The position numbers and the translations under genes are program-made. Of a DNA stretch of 64,000 nucleotides, positions 15,974 through 24,198 are shown one piece after another. The notes beneath the pieces were generated by a model, which saw nothing but the letters and a program-made list of their open reading frames with translations, did no database searches and was not told the origin of the DNA. The stretch is from NCBI RefSeq assembly GCF_012935325.2, contig NZ_JABBYG020000004.1:124001-188000 (forward strand), written 5' to 3'. This stretch comes from Paenibacillus sp. PL91 (GTDB taxonomy: Bacteria > Bacillota > Bacilli > Paenibacillales > Paenibacillaceae). Position 1 is the stretch's first letter. Each line of letters opens with the position of its first letter.

Positions 15974-17494
15974 TTACCTCTTTACGCCCCGCCCTGCATC
16001 CAACTGCTTCTGTACTTCTTTCCGTACCTCTTCGATGCCTGCTTGCTTTAGCTCCTCGTTAAACTTGGGGAGGATCGTGTCAACATCGACGGTGCCAGTC
16101 ATGAGGCTTGGATAGTATTTCTTCCAAATCATCTCGATGGTATCGGTTTGGGCGGTCAGCTTGGATAGATCAGGAGTAAAGCCGAGAGCGGTGGACTTGA
16201 TTGCTTCAGCGTTGTATTTGCGGAATTGATCCCATTTATCGAGGGGTTCTGGGTTATCGCCGCCCATGGTTTTCAGGATAAACCAGTTACCCTGTGTATA
16301 TTGTACTCCTGCATAGCTTGCTGGAGCATCCGGGATCGGGTCGCCGTGGATGTCTTTGTCGGGAATTAGGGCCGCTTGCCCATGTTCACCCAGCGTGTAA
16401 TGCACTCCTTCAATACCATAATTAAATAAGTTTCGTATTTCAGGGTCGGTATTGAGTAGATTCAGAAACTTAATACACTCAATGGGATGCTTGGTGTTGG
16501 CATTAACAGCCATGATTCCTCCACGGACTGATTCCGTGGTGACGACGCTTGGGGTTACCGGATTTGATACAACCGTGTAGCCGCGATCCTTACTCCAAGT
16601 AGTCTCCGAGAGTGGGCCACCACCTGAGGACTTCCAGAACACTTTATCTCCACGCTTAAGTCCGCCAGGCTCCCGCAGCGCGGCGTCCTTGTTAATGAAG
16701 CCCTCTTTATAATAACGCCGTAATGTGTCTAATACCTGCCGTGCTTCCTTTGTTTCGAAGATATTCACGACCTTAGGGTTAGGGTCCAGTGATTTCACCA
16801 TCAGGGGAACTTTATGGTTCACAATATATTCGTAGCCATAGAGAGCGAAGAAATTGTGTGAATCCCGATCTAATTCCATCGGTATGTATGCAGGCTCATC
16901 CTGTTGAATCATCCGGAGCAACGGTTCAAGCGATTCCAGCGTGTTGTACTTGGCAATGTCGATATTGTACGTTTTCACTATTGAAGCAGGGTACATCCAA
17001 TGATCACGGACGGCCAGCTCTTTATTGGTCGGTACACCATAAATGCCTCCATCATTCATTCGTACCCCTTGCCAAAAGGTTGGGTCAATGGTGTCGTACA
17101 GATCTTTACCCAGACTCGTAAGATAGTCATCAAGTTTTAGCCATGCGCCGCGCATAGCGGTGGTTGCATAGTTGGGTGCAAAAGCAATGTCGAAAGGGCT
17201 TCCTGCGGATATAAGGGTGTTCAGCCGATCTTCATACTCCTGCCAACCTACCTTGATATAGGTGATAGTCACGCCAATTTTACGAGCCATGATTTCATTG
17301 ATTTTCTCATTTACGAGCTTCAGATCCTTGTCAGGCTCTCCAATCGTGTAATAAATCAGATTTACAGTGTCACCATGATATTTATCATTGTTGTTTTTGC
17401 CAGGCTGCCGGGAGCAACCGGTCGTAAACGCTGTGAGTAGCAATATAATAATGATTATAATGAAGATATTTTTGTGTCCATAGCACTTTAGCAT
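15974..17494 (-). CDS. Second sugar-binding lipoprotein of the minus-strand cluster
   Basis: 506 residues with a very hydrophobic Ile-rich lipoprotein signal (NIFIIIIIILLLTAFTTGC; Cys about residue 27) and an extracellular solute-binding fold with a C-terminal domain of the DUF3502 type. AAAGGAG precedes the ATG at a good distance. It closely parallels the other binding protein of this cluster (20166-21662; shared FDIAF/FDIMF, TLGEHG region, GVQYTQGNWF-like and MIWKKY-like stretches) but lies downstream of the kinase and regulator genes with no permease of its own. It may share the permeases at 21750-23657 or serve as the extracellular partner of the kinase. The last residues (QLDAGRGVKR) precede the discoidin remnant. 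Confidence 0.87.
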   Translation of the reverse strand: MLKCYGHKNIFIIIIIILLLTAFTTGCSRQPGKNNNDKYHGDTVNLIYYTIGEPDKDLKLVNEKINEIMARKIGVTITYIKVGWQEYEDRLNTLISAGSPFDIAFAPNYATTAMRGAWLKLDDYLTSLGKDLYDTIDPTFWQGVRMNDGGIYGVPTNKELAVRDHWMYPASIVKTYNIDIAKYNTLESLEPLLRMIQQDEPAYIPMELDRDSHNFFALYGYEYIVNHKVPLMVKSLDPNPKVVNIFETKEARQVLDTLRRYYKEGFINKDAALREPGGLKRGDKVFWKSSGGGPLSETTWSKDRGYTVVSNPVTPSVVTTESVRGGIMAVNANTKHPIECIKFLNLLNTDPEIRNLFNYGIEGVHYTLGEHGQAALIPDKDIHGDPIPDAPASYAGVQYTQGNWFILKTMGGDNPEPLDKWDQFRKYNAEAIKSTALGFTPDLSKLTAQTDTIEMIWKKYYPSLMTGTVDVDTILPKFNEELKQAGIEEVRKEVQKQLDAGRGVKR

Positions 17495-17523
17495 CGATAT
17501 GCTCCTTTCTGCCGAGTTCGTTG

Positions 17524-18285
17524 TTAACCTTTTCCCCGCAGATCAGAGGGAGATTTTCCGAAAAAGCTTTGAAAGTGTGTATAGAAATAATTGAGATTGT
17601 TGTAGCCGACGGAAAGCGCGATACAAGAAATCTTCTCATCCGACGATTGAATTCGTTCTTGTGCGAGGAGCATTCGGTAAGCCATTAGGTATTCTGAAAA
17701 TTTCATTTCGGATTCTTTTAGAAATAATTGTCCAAGGTAAGTACTGTTCATCTGGAAGCGCTCTGCCACTGATTTTAAGGTGATATTCTGAGTATACTCC
17801 GTCTTGATCATCAGCAGAATGCGGTTAACCAGCTTGGATAAGCTGTCATAGCTTACACCGAGCACAGGATCCTTTTTCAAACTCTCGCAACTAATATTAC
17901 CTATCGTACCACCCAGATCTTCAACAATAATCTTCTCAACAACTTGCTGTAGCTTTGTACGTTCTACAGGCTTGAGTAGATAGTCTTTGACACCACAGCG
18001 AATGGCTTCTTGGGCATATTTGAACTCACTATAGCCGCTCATAATAACATATTTCGTAGGGATTTGGAGCTCGTTGAGTCTGCGTATAGTTTCATATCCA
18101 AGATTTTTGCCAATGCAGACATCAAAAATAGCGATATCTGGCTGCATGTCTACAACCTTGGACATGGCCACCTCTGTAGATTCGCAGGTTTCGATCCGAC
18201 TGAAGCCGTATCGTTTCCAGTCCAGGATTCGCTTCATCCCCTCCAAAATCTGAGGTTCGTCATCCAAAATCAGCAGTTTGTACAT
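17524..18285 (-). CDS. AraC-type response regulator, short YesN type
   Basis: About 253 residues, clearly shorter than the 360-540 of most YesN proteins: a receiver domain (KLLILDDEPQILEG, phospho-Asp in DIAIFDVCIG, KPVERTKL) is followed after a minimal linker by the AraC DNA-binding domain (LKSVAERFQMNSTYLGQLFL, then ALSVGYNNLNYFYTHF). The start is ATG 18285, which has GAGGTG seven nt upstream; the TTG at 18291 would be too close to it. The gene overlaps the kinase gene, so the pair is co-translated. The probable target is the importer in the same cluster. Confidence 0.88.
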   Translation of the reverse strand: MYKLLILDDEPQILEGMKRILDWKRYGFSRIETCESTEVAMSKVVDMQPDIAIFDVCIGKNLGYETIRRLNELQIPTKYVIMSGYSEFKYAQEAIRCGVKDYLLKPVERTKLQQVVEKIIVEDLGGTIGNISCESLKKDPVLGVSYDSLSKLVNRILLMIKTEYTQNITLKSVAERFQMNSTYLGQLFLKESEMKFSEYLMAYRMLLAQERIQSSDEKISCIALSVGYNNLNYFYTHFQSFFGKSPSDLRGKG

Positions 18286-20023
18286 GTTCAATCACCTCTT
18301 TTGAAATCCGTACAGAAATCTTAACTCCAGCTTCCTCATTATTCTCAATCTCTATAGAAAAGCTTTTCCCATAAAAGAATTGAAGCCTTGTGTATACGTT
18401 GCGTAAACCAATACTCTCGGAAGAAGTATCATCATTGTTGGACAGTGTGCTTCGCACTGTATTTAAACGCTCCGCATTAATACCACGGCCATTATCCACG
18501 AATTCTAATACATAATGCTCTTCAGCTTCCCAGCCATTAACTACATATAGGTTAAACTCATTACTTGCGATAAAGCCATGGATAAAAAAATTTTCAGCCA
18601 AAGGCTGCATCCAGAATTTCACGGTAGGGATCGAGAGTAACGTCGGCTCTACATTAACTTGATAATAAAAACGCCCTGGATACTTAAACTCCATAATCTC
18701 TAAGTACTTCTGCAGCAATTCCAGCTCACTTGCAATAGAAATTATATTCTCCTTCTTGACAATTTCACGATAGAGCGCCCCTAAGGTAGCAATTGCATCA
18801 GCGGTATCCCTGTCCTGGTTAACAAGGGCAGTGGAGCGGATTACCTCTAACGTATTGTAAAGAAAATGAGGGTTAATTTGGTTTTGGAGCGCTTTCATTT
18901 CGGTTTCTTGCTGCTTTAGTTTAAGCAAATATTCATTACGGATATGCTTATCTAACTGCTGAATCATATCGTCTAATTCCCTTGCGATCATGCCGTATTC
19001 ATTTCGACGATAACGGGCAGGGCGATTAAGTGTGAAATTGGCTGTTTTCACGCGTCCAATCGATTGAATAATGCGGTGCAGGAAGCGGGAATCATCCCGC
19101 ATATTGTACACAATGAGCAGTAGTACACTAATCATGGTCATTAATACGATCAGAAAGATGGTGATTAGCATCCTAGCATGCTGCCGAATCAGCATAGATA
19201 AATCAACGATGCTAACGAATTTGAAATTGAATTTGGTGGACGGAAAGGTGATAAAAAATATATGCTTTAAAAACCCCTTCGAAATATATCCATGGCTGCG
19301 TCCATTCGCCGCCGCCAGACGGTAAAATTCCTTCAAGTCTTGGTCCTGTCCATTACCGATAAGGTATATCTCACCAGAAGGACTGACTGCAGCAGCCTTT
19401 CCGAATCGATAATTTTGTATCGTTTTAAAGATTTGATCACTGCTGACCAAGAAGCGCAGCTCCCCTAATTCCTCAGAGCCAAGTGTTGGATCCGATAGCT
19501 TCTTGCGATATACGAATCCTTTTAGAATTGTATCGTGAAAAGCTTCATCTGAATTTGGAAGACCGAACGTGAAGCTTGCAATTCCGTTATCGTTAAAGCG
19601 GACGACATTGCCATATTGGTTGGTATGTAGACTAATCTGTGTTATTTCACCTTGCGCCCAGCTGTACAGGTAGGTTTTTATATCCTCTGGGAAGGATACC
19701 AGCGGCTGTGAGAATTGGCTGTTTTGAAGACTATTGGTTAAGTAGCCTTCAGCACTGCTGCTTAAAAAGCTGCGAGCATCATCCATCAGACTATGATTGG
19801 AGTATATACGCTGCATGTAAGACTCAATTCGGTCGGCATCATACTGCAGCTCATTCTCTACACCAGCGAAAGCATTAGCAGCCTCTAAACGGGCATCACC
19901 AACCCATTGATTCAGCAGCATTGAACAGGTCAGAATGCCAAGCGTGAGTCCAATGGTCACGACGAAGATGACATAGGCAATAAACTTGTAACGATAAATT
20001 TTGATTTGTAAAAAAGAGCTCAT
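18260..20023 (-). CDS. Sensor histidine kinase, YesM type
   Basis: About 587 residues. Transmembrane helix near residues 12-32 (FIAYVIFVVTIGLTLGIL), extracytoplasmic domain to about 275, second helix (MLITIFLIVLMTMISVLLLI), HAMP, phosphoacceptor motif INPHFLYNTLEVI and an ATPase domain with LAENFFIHG and DNGRGI. The start chosen is ATG 20023, with GAGG six nt upstream. The terminator at 20112-20152 separates it from the importer genes, so the kinase/regulator/second binding protein form their own transcript, probably from a promoter near 20050-20100. Confidence 0.9.
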   Translation of the reverse strand: MSSFLQIKIYRYKFIAYVIFVVTIGLTLGILTCSMLLNQWVGDARLEAANAFAGVENELQYDADRIESYMQRIYSNHSLMDDARSFLSSSAEGYLTNSLQNSQFSQPLVSFPEDIKTYLYSWAQGEITQISLHTNQYGNVVRFNDNGIASFTFGLPNSDEAFHDTILKGFVYRKKLSDPTLGSEELGELRFLVSSDQIFKTIQNYRFGKAAAVSPSGEIYLIGNGQDQDLKEFYRLAAANGRSHGYISKGFLKHIFFITFPSTKFNFKFVSIVDLSMLIRQHARMLITIFLIVLMTMISVLLLIVYNMRDDSRFLHRIIQSIGRVKTANFTLNRPARYRRNEYGMIARELDDMIQQLDKHIRNEYLLKLKQQETEMKALQNQINPHFLYNTLEVIRSTALVNQDRDTADAIATLGALYREIVKKENIISIASELELLQKYLEIMEFKYPGRFYYQVNVEPTLLSIPTVKFWMQPLAENFFIHGFIASNEFNLYVVNGWEAEEHYVLEFVDNGRGINAERLNTVRSTLSNNDDTSSESIGLRNVYTRLQFFYGKSFSIEIENNEEAGVKISVRISKEVIEHVQTADFG

Positions 20024-20111
20024 ACGACACCTCAATTGCAGTAGCTCGTTAAAAAAAGTAAGCGTTACCATATCACTTTAACATGATTAAGCAAAGCTTC
20101 ATAGATAGCAA

Positions 20112-20152
20112 GAAAAAAGCATCCCATACCGAGTGTCTCAATAAGGGATGCT
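20112..20152 (-). terminator. Intrinsic terminator after the importer genes
   Basis: On the minus strand AGCATCCC and GGGATGCT pair and are followed by TTTTTTC, just downstream of the binding-protein stop codon. Confidence 0.85.
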
Positions 20153-20165
20153 CATTCATTTAATC

Positions 20166-21662
20166 TTACTTGAAGTAATTATTAATTTGCTCTTGAGCAG
20201 CTTTCATAATCGTGTCCATACCAGCGGACTTTAATTCAGCTGCAATCTTCGGAACCATTTTCTCCGGATCGGATGCGCCCGTAATTAGTTCATATTTGTA
20301 TTTATCCCATACAGACTGGCAATTCGCCACTTCTGTCTGAAGATTGCTGATGTCCAGTGCGAAACCTAGTACAGTGGAAGATGTCGCTGCATCATTCAGC
20401 TTTTTAACCTGTTCCCATTGATCTTCAGGAGCGCCTTTTGTAACCGCTAGATTAAAGAATGTACCTTGGGTGTAGGCGGCCAGCGGCCAAGTATCGGATG
20501 TGCGCTCGATTACCTTTTCACCATCGACATTTTTGTAGTCTAAGCCTAACTCGCCGAATGCCAGCATATTGCGCAGTTTTGGATCTGTGTTGACCAATTC
20601 GAGGTACTTCAATGCTTCCTTCTTATATTTCGAATTCGCTGAAATCGCGTTCAAGGAGCCTTGGATCGTGCTCGTTGTATAAATAGGTCCGAAGTGCTGA
20701 ACCATATCATACTTTTGAATAGCATCATTGATTTGCCAGCTTACCTCTGCACCTGGAAATGCCTGAGCGGCAAAGAACGGTCTGCCTTTGTCATTCTCTG
20801 TTTTAGTCGGAGCATCAGGGTTGATGATGCCATCCTGATACCATTGATGCAGGAGCTTCAGATCGGCCATAATATCAGGCTGCTCGAGAACAGAGACAAC
20901 CGTGCGTGATCCATCGTCTGCTTTTACGCCAATTGGAGTGAAGCCTAGTGTTAGATCGTCATAATTGTTAAAGAAACCGTTCAAGCCTTCACCTTGGGTC
21001 ATTGGCAATGGGTAGAAGCTCTTGCCTTCGCCAGACTTTATACTGCGCAGAGGCTTATCAAGGTCCTGCAGTGTTTTGATGTTGTTGATATCGATACTGT
21101 ACTTTTGCACGTACTTATCATCGTACACCCAATATTGCGTTAGCGCTGAATCCTTATATGTGGGAACGGAATAATACTTGCCGCCAATTTTCGTGCCATC
21201 CCATACCTTTTCAGGAATCAGTTTGTATAAGTCTGGTGTTTCACTTTGAACCAGATCAGTGATATCGGCAAAAGCTCCCATAGCGACTTGCTTGCTGTAT
21301 TTACCGCTGTTTGTGAACATAATGTCGAAGGGTTCGCCAGTATTCACAATCGTGTTGATTTTAGTGTCCCATTCACCCCAGCTGGCTACCTTGATGTCAA
21401 TTTTCACACCAATTTTCTCAGCTGTGTACGCATTCATGGCATCAATAGCTTTGCTGAAGTTATTAGGTACTTGACCGCCGATGGTCCACCAGATCAAAGT
21501 CGGAATATCCTTACTAGGTGCTTCGGTGTCCTTTGGAGTATCTGTAGTTGTCGGAGAACCATTTGTTGCAGATGGAGAGTTCGAGCCGGAGCAGGCAGCT
21601 AAGGCAGTCACCAGCAGTGTGAGAATACAAAGCGTAGAGATGAGCTTCCAAGATTTCTTCAT
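20166..21662 (-). CDS. Sugar ABC transporter substrate-binding lipoprotein
   Basis: 498 residues: lipoprotein signal (KLISTLCILTLLVTALAAC), a Ser/Thr/Pro-rich tether, then a two-lobed solute-binding fold (PTLIWWTIGGQVPNN; FDIMFTNSGKYSKQVAMG; YSVPTYKDSALTQYW) and a C-terminal DUF3502-like segment. It is the third gene of the minus-strand importer operon behind two permeases, an order typical of LplBC-A type systems for complex oligosaccharides. The start has AAGGGGG upstream. Substrate unknown; no glycosidase is encoded in this cluster. Confidence 0.9.
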   Translation of the reverse strand: MKKSWKLISTLCILTLLVTALAACSGSNSPSATNGSPTTTDTPKDTEAPSKDIPTLIWWTIGGQVPNNFSKAIDAMNAYTAEKIGVKIDIKVASWGEWDTKINTIVNTGEPFDIMFTNSGKYSKQVAMGAFADITDLVQSETPDLYKLIPEKVWDGTKIGGKYYSVPTYKDSALTQYWVYDDKYVQKYSIDINNIKTLQDLDKPLRSIKSGEGKSFYPLPMTQGEGLNGFFNNYDDLTLGFTPIGVKADDGSRTVVSVLEQPDIMADLKLLHQWYQDGIINPDAPTKTENDKGRPFFAAQAFPGAEVSWQINDAIQKYDMVQHFGPIYTTSTIQGSLNAISANSKYKKEALKYLELVNTDPKLRNMLAFGELGLDYKNVDGEKVIERTSDTWPLAAYTQGTFFNLAVTKGAPEDQWEQVKKLNDAATSSTVLGFALDISNLQTEVANCQSVWDKYKYELITGASDPEKMVPKIAAELKSAGMDTIMKAAQEQINNYFK

Positions 21663-21749
21663 TTCATTTCCCCCTTATTGAAGTTGTATCACCGTAAGAG
21701 TCGTACAGTGATCTATCATAAACCAAGCTAGCTTGGCTTATTTCGTTGA

Positions 21750-22679
21750 TTATCCTTTGACAGCGCCGATCGTTAGTCCGGATATGAAATATTTCTGGAA
21801 GAACGGATAAGCGAAGGCTACAGGCAGAACGATGATAATGGCTACAGCCATGCGGGCAGATTCCTTAGGCATCGTTGCGACAAGCACAGCATAGCTGACG
21901 CCCATACTTGCAGCATTCTTGGCAAGTGCATCCACATTGCTCATCAAGCTGTTTAACAGTGCCTGCAGAGAATAGAGGTTCTGGTTGTCGATATATAGCA
22001 TGGATTGGAACCAGTCATTCCAATAAGAGAAGCAGAGAAACAGTCCAATTGTTGCAATGACCGGCAAGGAGATCGGTAGGATGATTGAGAAAAAGATTCG
22101 CAGCTGGCTCGCTCCATCAATTTCAGCAGATTCAATCAGTCCGTCGGGAATCGTACTTTTAAAGAAGGTTTTACAAATGATAACGTTGAACGATGAGACG
22201 GCCAGCGGCAGAATAAGTGCCCAGACGCTATCCTTTAGTCCTAATAAATTTGTATTAATGAAGTAGCTGGATACCAGACCGCCATTGAATATCATGGGGA
22301 TGAATACGACCCAGGTCAGAAAGCCATTCAGCTTGTATGTTGGGCGAGAAAGTACATAGCCCATGGAGGTGGTAAGCAATACACCGAGCACAGTACCAAC
22401 CGCAGTAACAAGAGCGGATACGCCGAGCGCCCGCAGAATCATCGTTCCCTGCTTGACTACATAGGCGTAAGCCTCTCCTGACAATGCAATCGGCAACAGA
22501 TGATATCCTGTCTCACGTATGGAGTCCTCACTGGAAAATGAAATGGATAGAACAACAACTACTGGTATGACGCAGAGCAGCGCCAAGATGATAAATATAA
22601 GGTTGAAAAAGATGTTTACGACTTTGCTTGTACGGTTAAATTTCTCAAGGCCCGTTTCGTAAGTAGTTCTCGTTGACAT
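21750..22679 (-). CDS. Sugar ABC transporter permease, LplC type
   Basis: 309 residues with six membrane helices, EAA loop (LIESAEIDGASQLRIFFSII) and the typical C-terminus KYFISGLTIGAVKG. Separated from the preceding permease by 12 nt and co-transcribed with it; the two form the membrane channel for the binding protein that follows. Confidence 0.9.
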   Translation of the reverse strand: MSTRTTYETGLEKFNRTSKVVNIFFNLIFIILALLCVIPVVVVLSISFSSEDSIRETGYHLLPIALSGEAYAYVVKQGTMILRALGVSALVTAVGTVLGVLLTTSMGYVLSRPTYKLNGFLTWVVFIPMIFNGGLVSSYFINTNLLGLKDSVWALILPLAVSSFNVIICKTFFKSTIPDGLIESAEIDGASQLRIFFSIILPISLPVIATIGLFLCFSYWNDWFQSMLYIDNQNLYSLQALLNSLMSNVDALAKNAASMGVSYAVLVATMPKESARMAVAIIIVLPVAFAYPFFQKYFISGLTIGAVKG

Positions 22680-22691
22680 TCTCTTACCTCC

Positions 22692-23657
22692 TTACATCAT
22701 CGCGCTATCAGGATCAACTTTGCGAACAATCCAATTAGCGGCTAGAATAGTTGCACAGCCCAGAACCGACTGTACGAATGCGGCAGCTGCTGCCATCCCC
22801 AATGTAGCGGATTTCAGTTGTTTATACACCATGACGTCGATGGTGGTAGACACGTTGAACAGAGAATTGGAATCTCGCGTGACCTGAAAGAACAAGCCAA
22901 AATCGGTGTAGAATATACGCCCAACTGCCAAAATGAACAGCATGACGATAACGAGTTTGAGCATTGGCAATGTAATAAATCTCGTTTGCTGCCAGATAGA
23001 AGCGCCATCAATAACAGCTGCCTCATAATAGGTGCTGTCAAGGCTTGTGATGGTTGCCAGATAAATGACCATGCCATAGCCAAGGCCTTTCCAGATATTT
23101 AAGAGAATCAGGAAGAATGGCCAGTATGCCGGCTCCATATACCAGTTAACAGGATCGCTGCCCATATTGACGAGCATTTGATTGAGAATCCCTTTATCAA
23201 AGCTTAGGAACGCCCAGCCTACAGCAGATACGACAACCCAAGACAGGAAATAGGGGAGGAACATCATCGTCTGATAGACTTTACTTGCTTTGCGGCTGTG
23301 GAGTAGTCCGATCATAATGGCGAATAGAACGGGCAGCACAATACCTAGAACGATAAAAATAATGTTGTATCCAATGGTGTTTCGAATAATGATCCAAGCG
23401 TCATTCGACTTGAATAAGAACTCAAAGTTTTTGAAGCCTACCCAAGGACTGTTAAACACATTGCTCAAGAAGCCGCCGCTAATTCTGAAGTTTTTGAAGG
23501 CAATAATGATCCCGAACATAGGTAAGAAACAAAACAGTATGTACCAAATCGTGGTAGGCAATGCCAAGAGGGTTAGTTCCGTATCCTGCTTGTGCCAACG
23601 TATCCGTAAGCGCTTTCGTTTAACTTGTAGTTCAGCTTTAGAGCTCATGTCTGTCAC
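22692..23657 (-). CDS. Sugar ABC transporter permease, LplB type
   Basis: 321 residues; after a basic N-terminus (QVKRKRLRIRWHKQD) come six membrane helices and an EAA loop (YYEAAVIDGASIWQQTRFIT). First gene of the minus-strand importer operon; its upstream region (23658-23840) also abuts sigK fragment C. The LplB family transports oligosaccharides such as rhamnogalacturonan or alginate fragments in Firmicutes; the substrate here cannot be told. Confidence 0.9.
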   Translation of the reverse strand: MTDMSSKAELQVKRKRLRIRWHKQDTELTLLALPTTIWYILFCFLPMFGIIIAFKNFRISGGFLSNVFNSPWVGFKNFEFLFKSNDAWIIIRNTIGYNIIFIVLGIVLPVLFAIMIGLLHSRKASKVYQTMMFLPYFLSWVVVSAVGWAFLSFDKGILNQMLVNMGSDPVNWYMEPAYWPFFLILLNIWKGLGYGMVIYLATITSLDSTYYEAAVIDGASIWQQTRFITLPMLKLVIVMLFILAVGRIFYTDFGLFFQVTRDSNSLFNVSTTIDVMVYKQLKSATLGMAAAAAFVQSVLGCATILAANWIVRKVDPDSAMM

Positions 23658-23858
23658 TCCTTCCGGTGTTTTCTCGCTTGTATTACATTTGTTAAGTTCA
23701 TTGTATAGTAGGAGAATTCGATGCTTCTAGATAACAAACTTGATACCATAGTCAACAAACGTTAGATTCGAAAAATTCAGTTCACAGAACATGTTTATTA
23801 TTCCACTATTTAACCAGGTGGACTATGAAGTGATCTATTGGATTCGTGCTGGATTGAG

Positions 23859-23963
23859 CGGGAGATTGCGAAAGAGCTTGGGATCTCGCGGAGTTATTCG
23901 TCGCGGATTGAGAAACGGGCGCTTATGAAGCTTTATCATGAGTTTTATAAAGCGAAGAGGTAA
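23859..23963 (+). pseudogene. sigK: sigK C-terminal fragment (copy C)
   Basis: 34 codons plus stop, in frame: [34 protein letters not shown]. This is the extreme C-terminus of SigK (region 4.2) with one unusual change, Val to Ser in the recognition helix. It begins almost where fragment B at 15320-15472 ends; only about 13 bases of the expected coding sequence are missing between them. It has no start codon and no upstream coding sequence, so it is not expressed as a sigma factor. Confidence 0.8.
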
Positions 23964-24004
23964 TACTACAATAAAAAGCAACGAGGGTTACACTGAACTG
24001 TGAG

Positions 24005-24058
24005 CCGTAAGATGGACACTTTGAAAAAAGTATCCTCTTACGGGTCTTTTCTTTTTTA
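24005..24058 (+). terminator. Intrinsic terminator behind sigK fragment C
   Basis: CCGTAAGA and TCTTACGG enclose an inner GGACACTTT/AAAGTATCC stem and are followed by GTCTTTTCTTTTTT. Confidence 0.85.
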
Positions 24059-24198
24059 TTCAAATAAGAATAATTTTGCGAGGTGAAAGTGTTAAAGTGG
24101 AATGCATCTGTTCTTCGCGTTTCGTTTCCAGTGTCGAGCCCCTCGCATTGTATAACTAGATTGAATCGCTTACAATAGTATCGCAAAGGGACTAAGCG

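Noticed and set aside
20056..20070. Full cre site upstream of the YesM kinase on the minus strand
   Set aside because: AGTAAGCGTTACCA has two mismatches to the consensus on one strand and more on the other; only the shared 12-mer with 10444-10455 was kept as an observation.
15320..23963. A programmed skin-like element that excises to rebuild sigK during sporulation
   Set aside because: Fragments B and C do not restore a full gene: the 5' half is absent before B and about 13 codon bases are missing at the joint. No serine or tyrosine recombinase is encoded between them.
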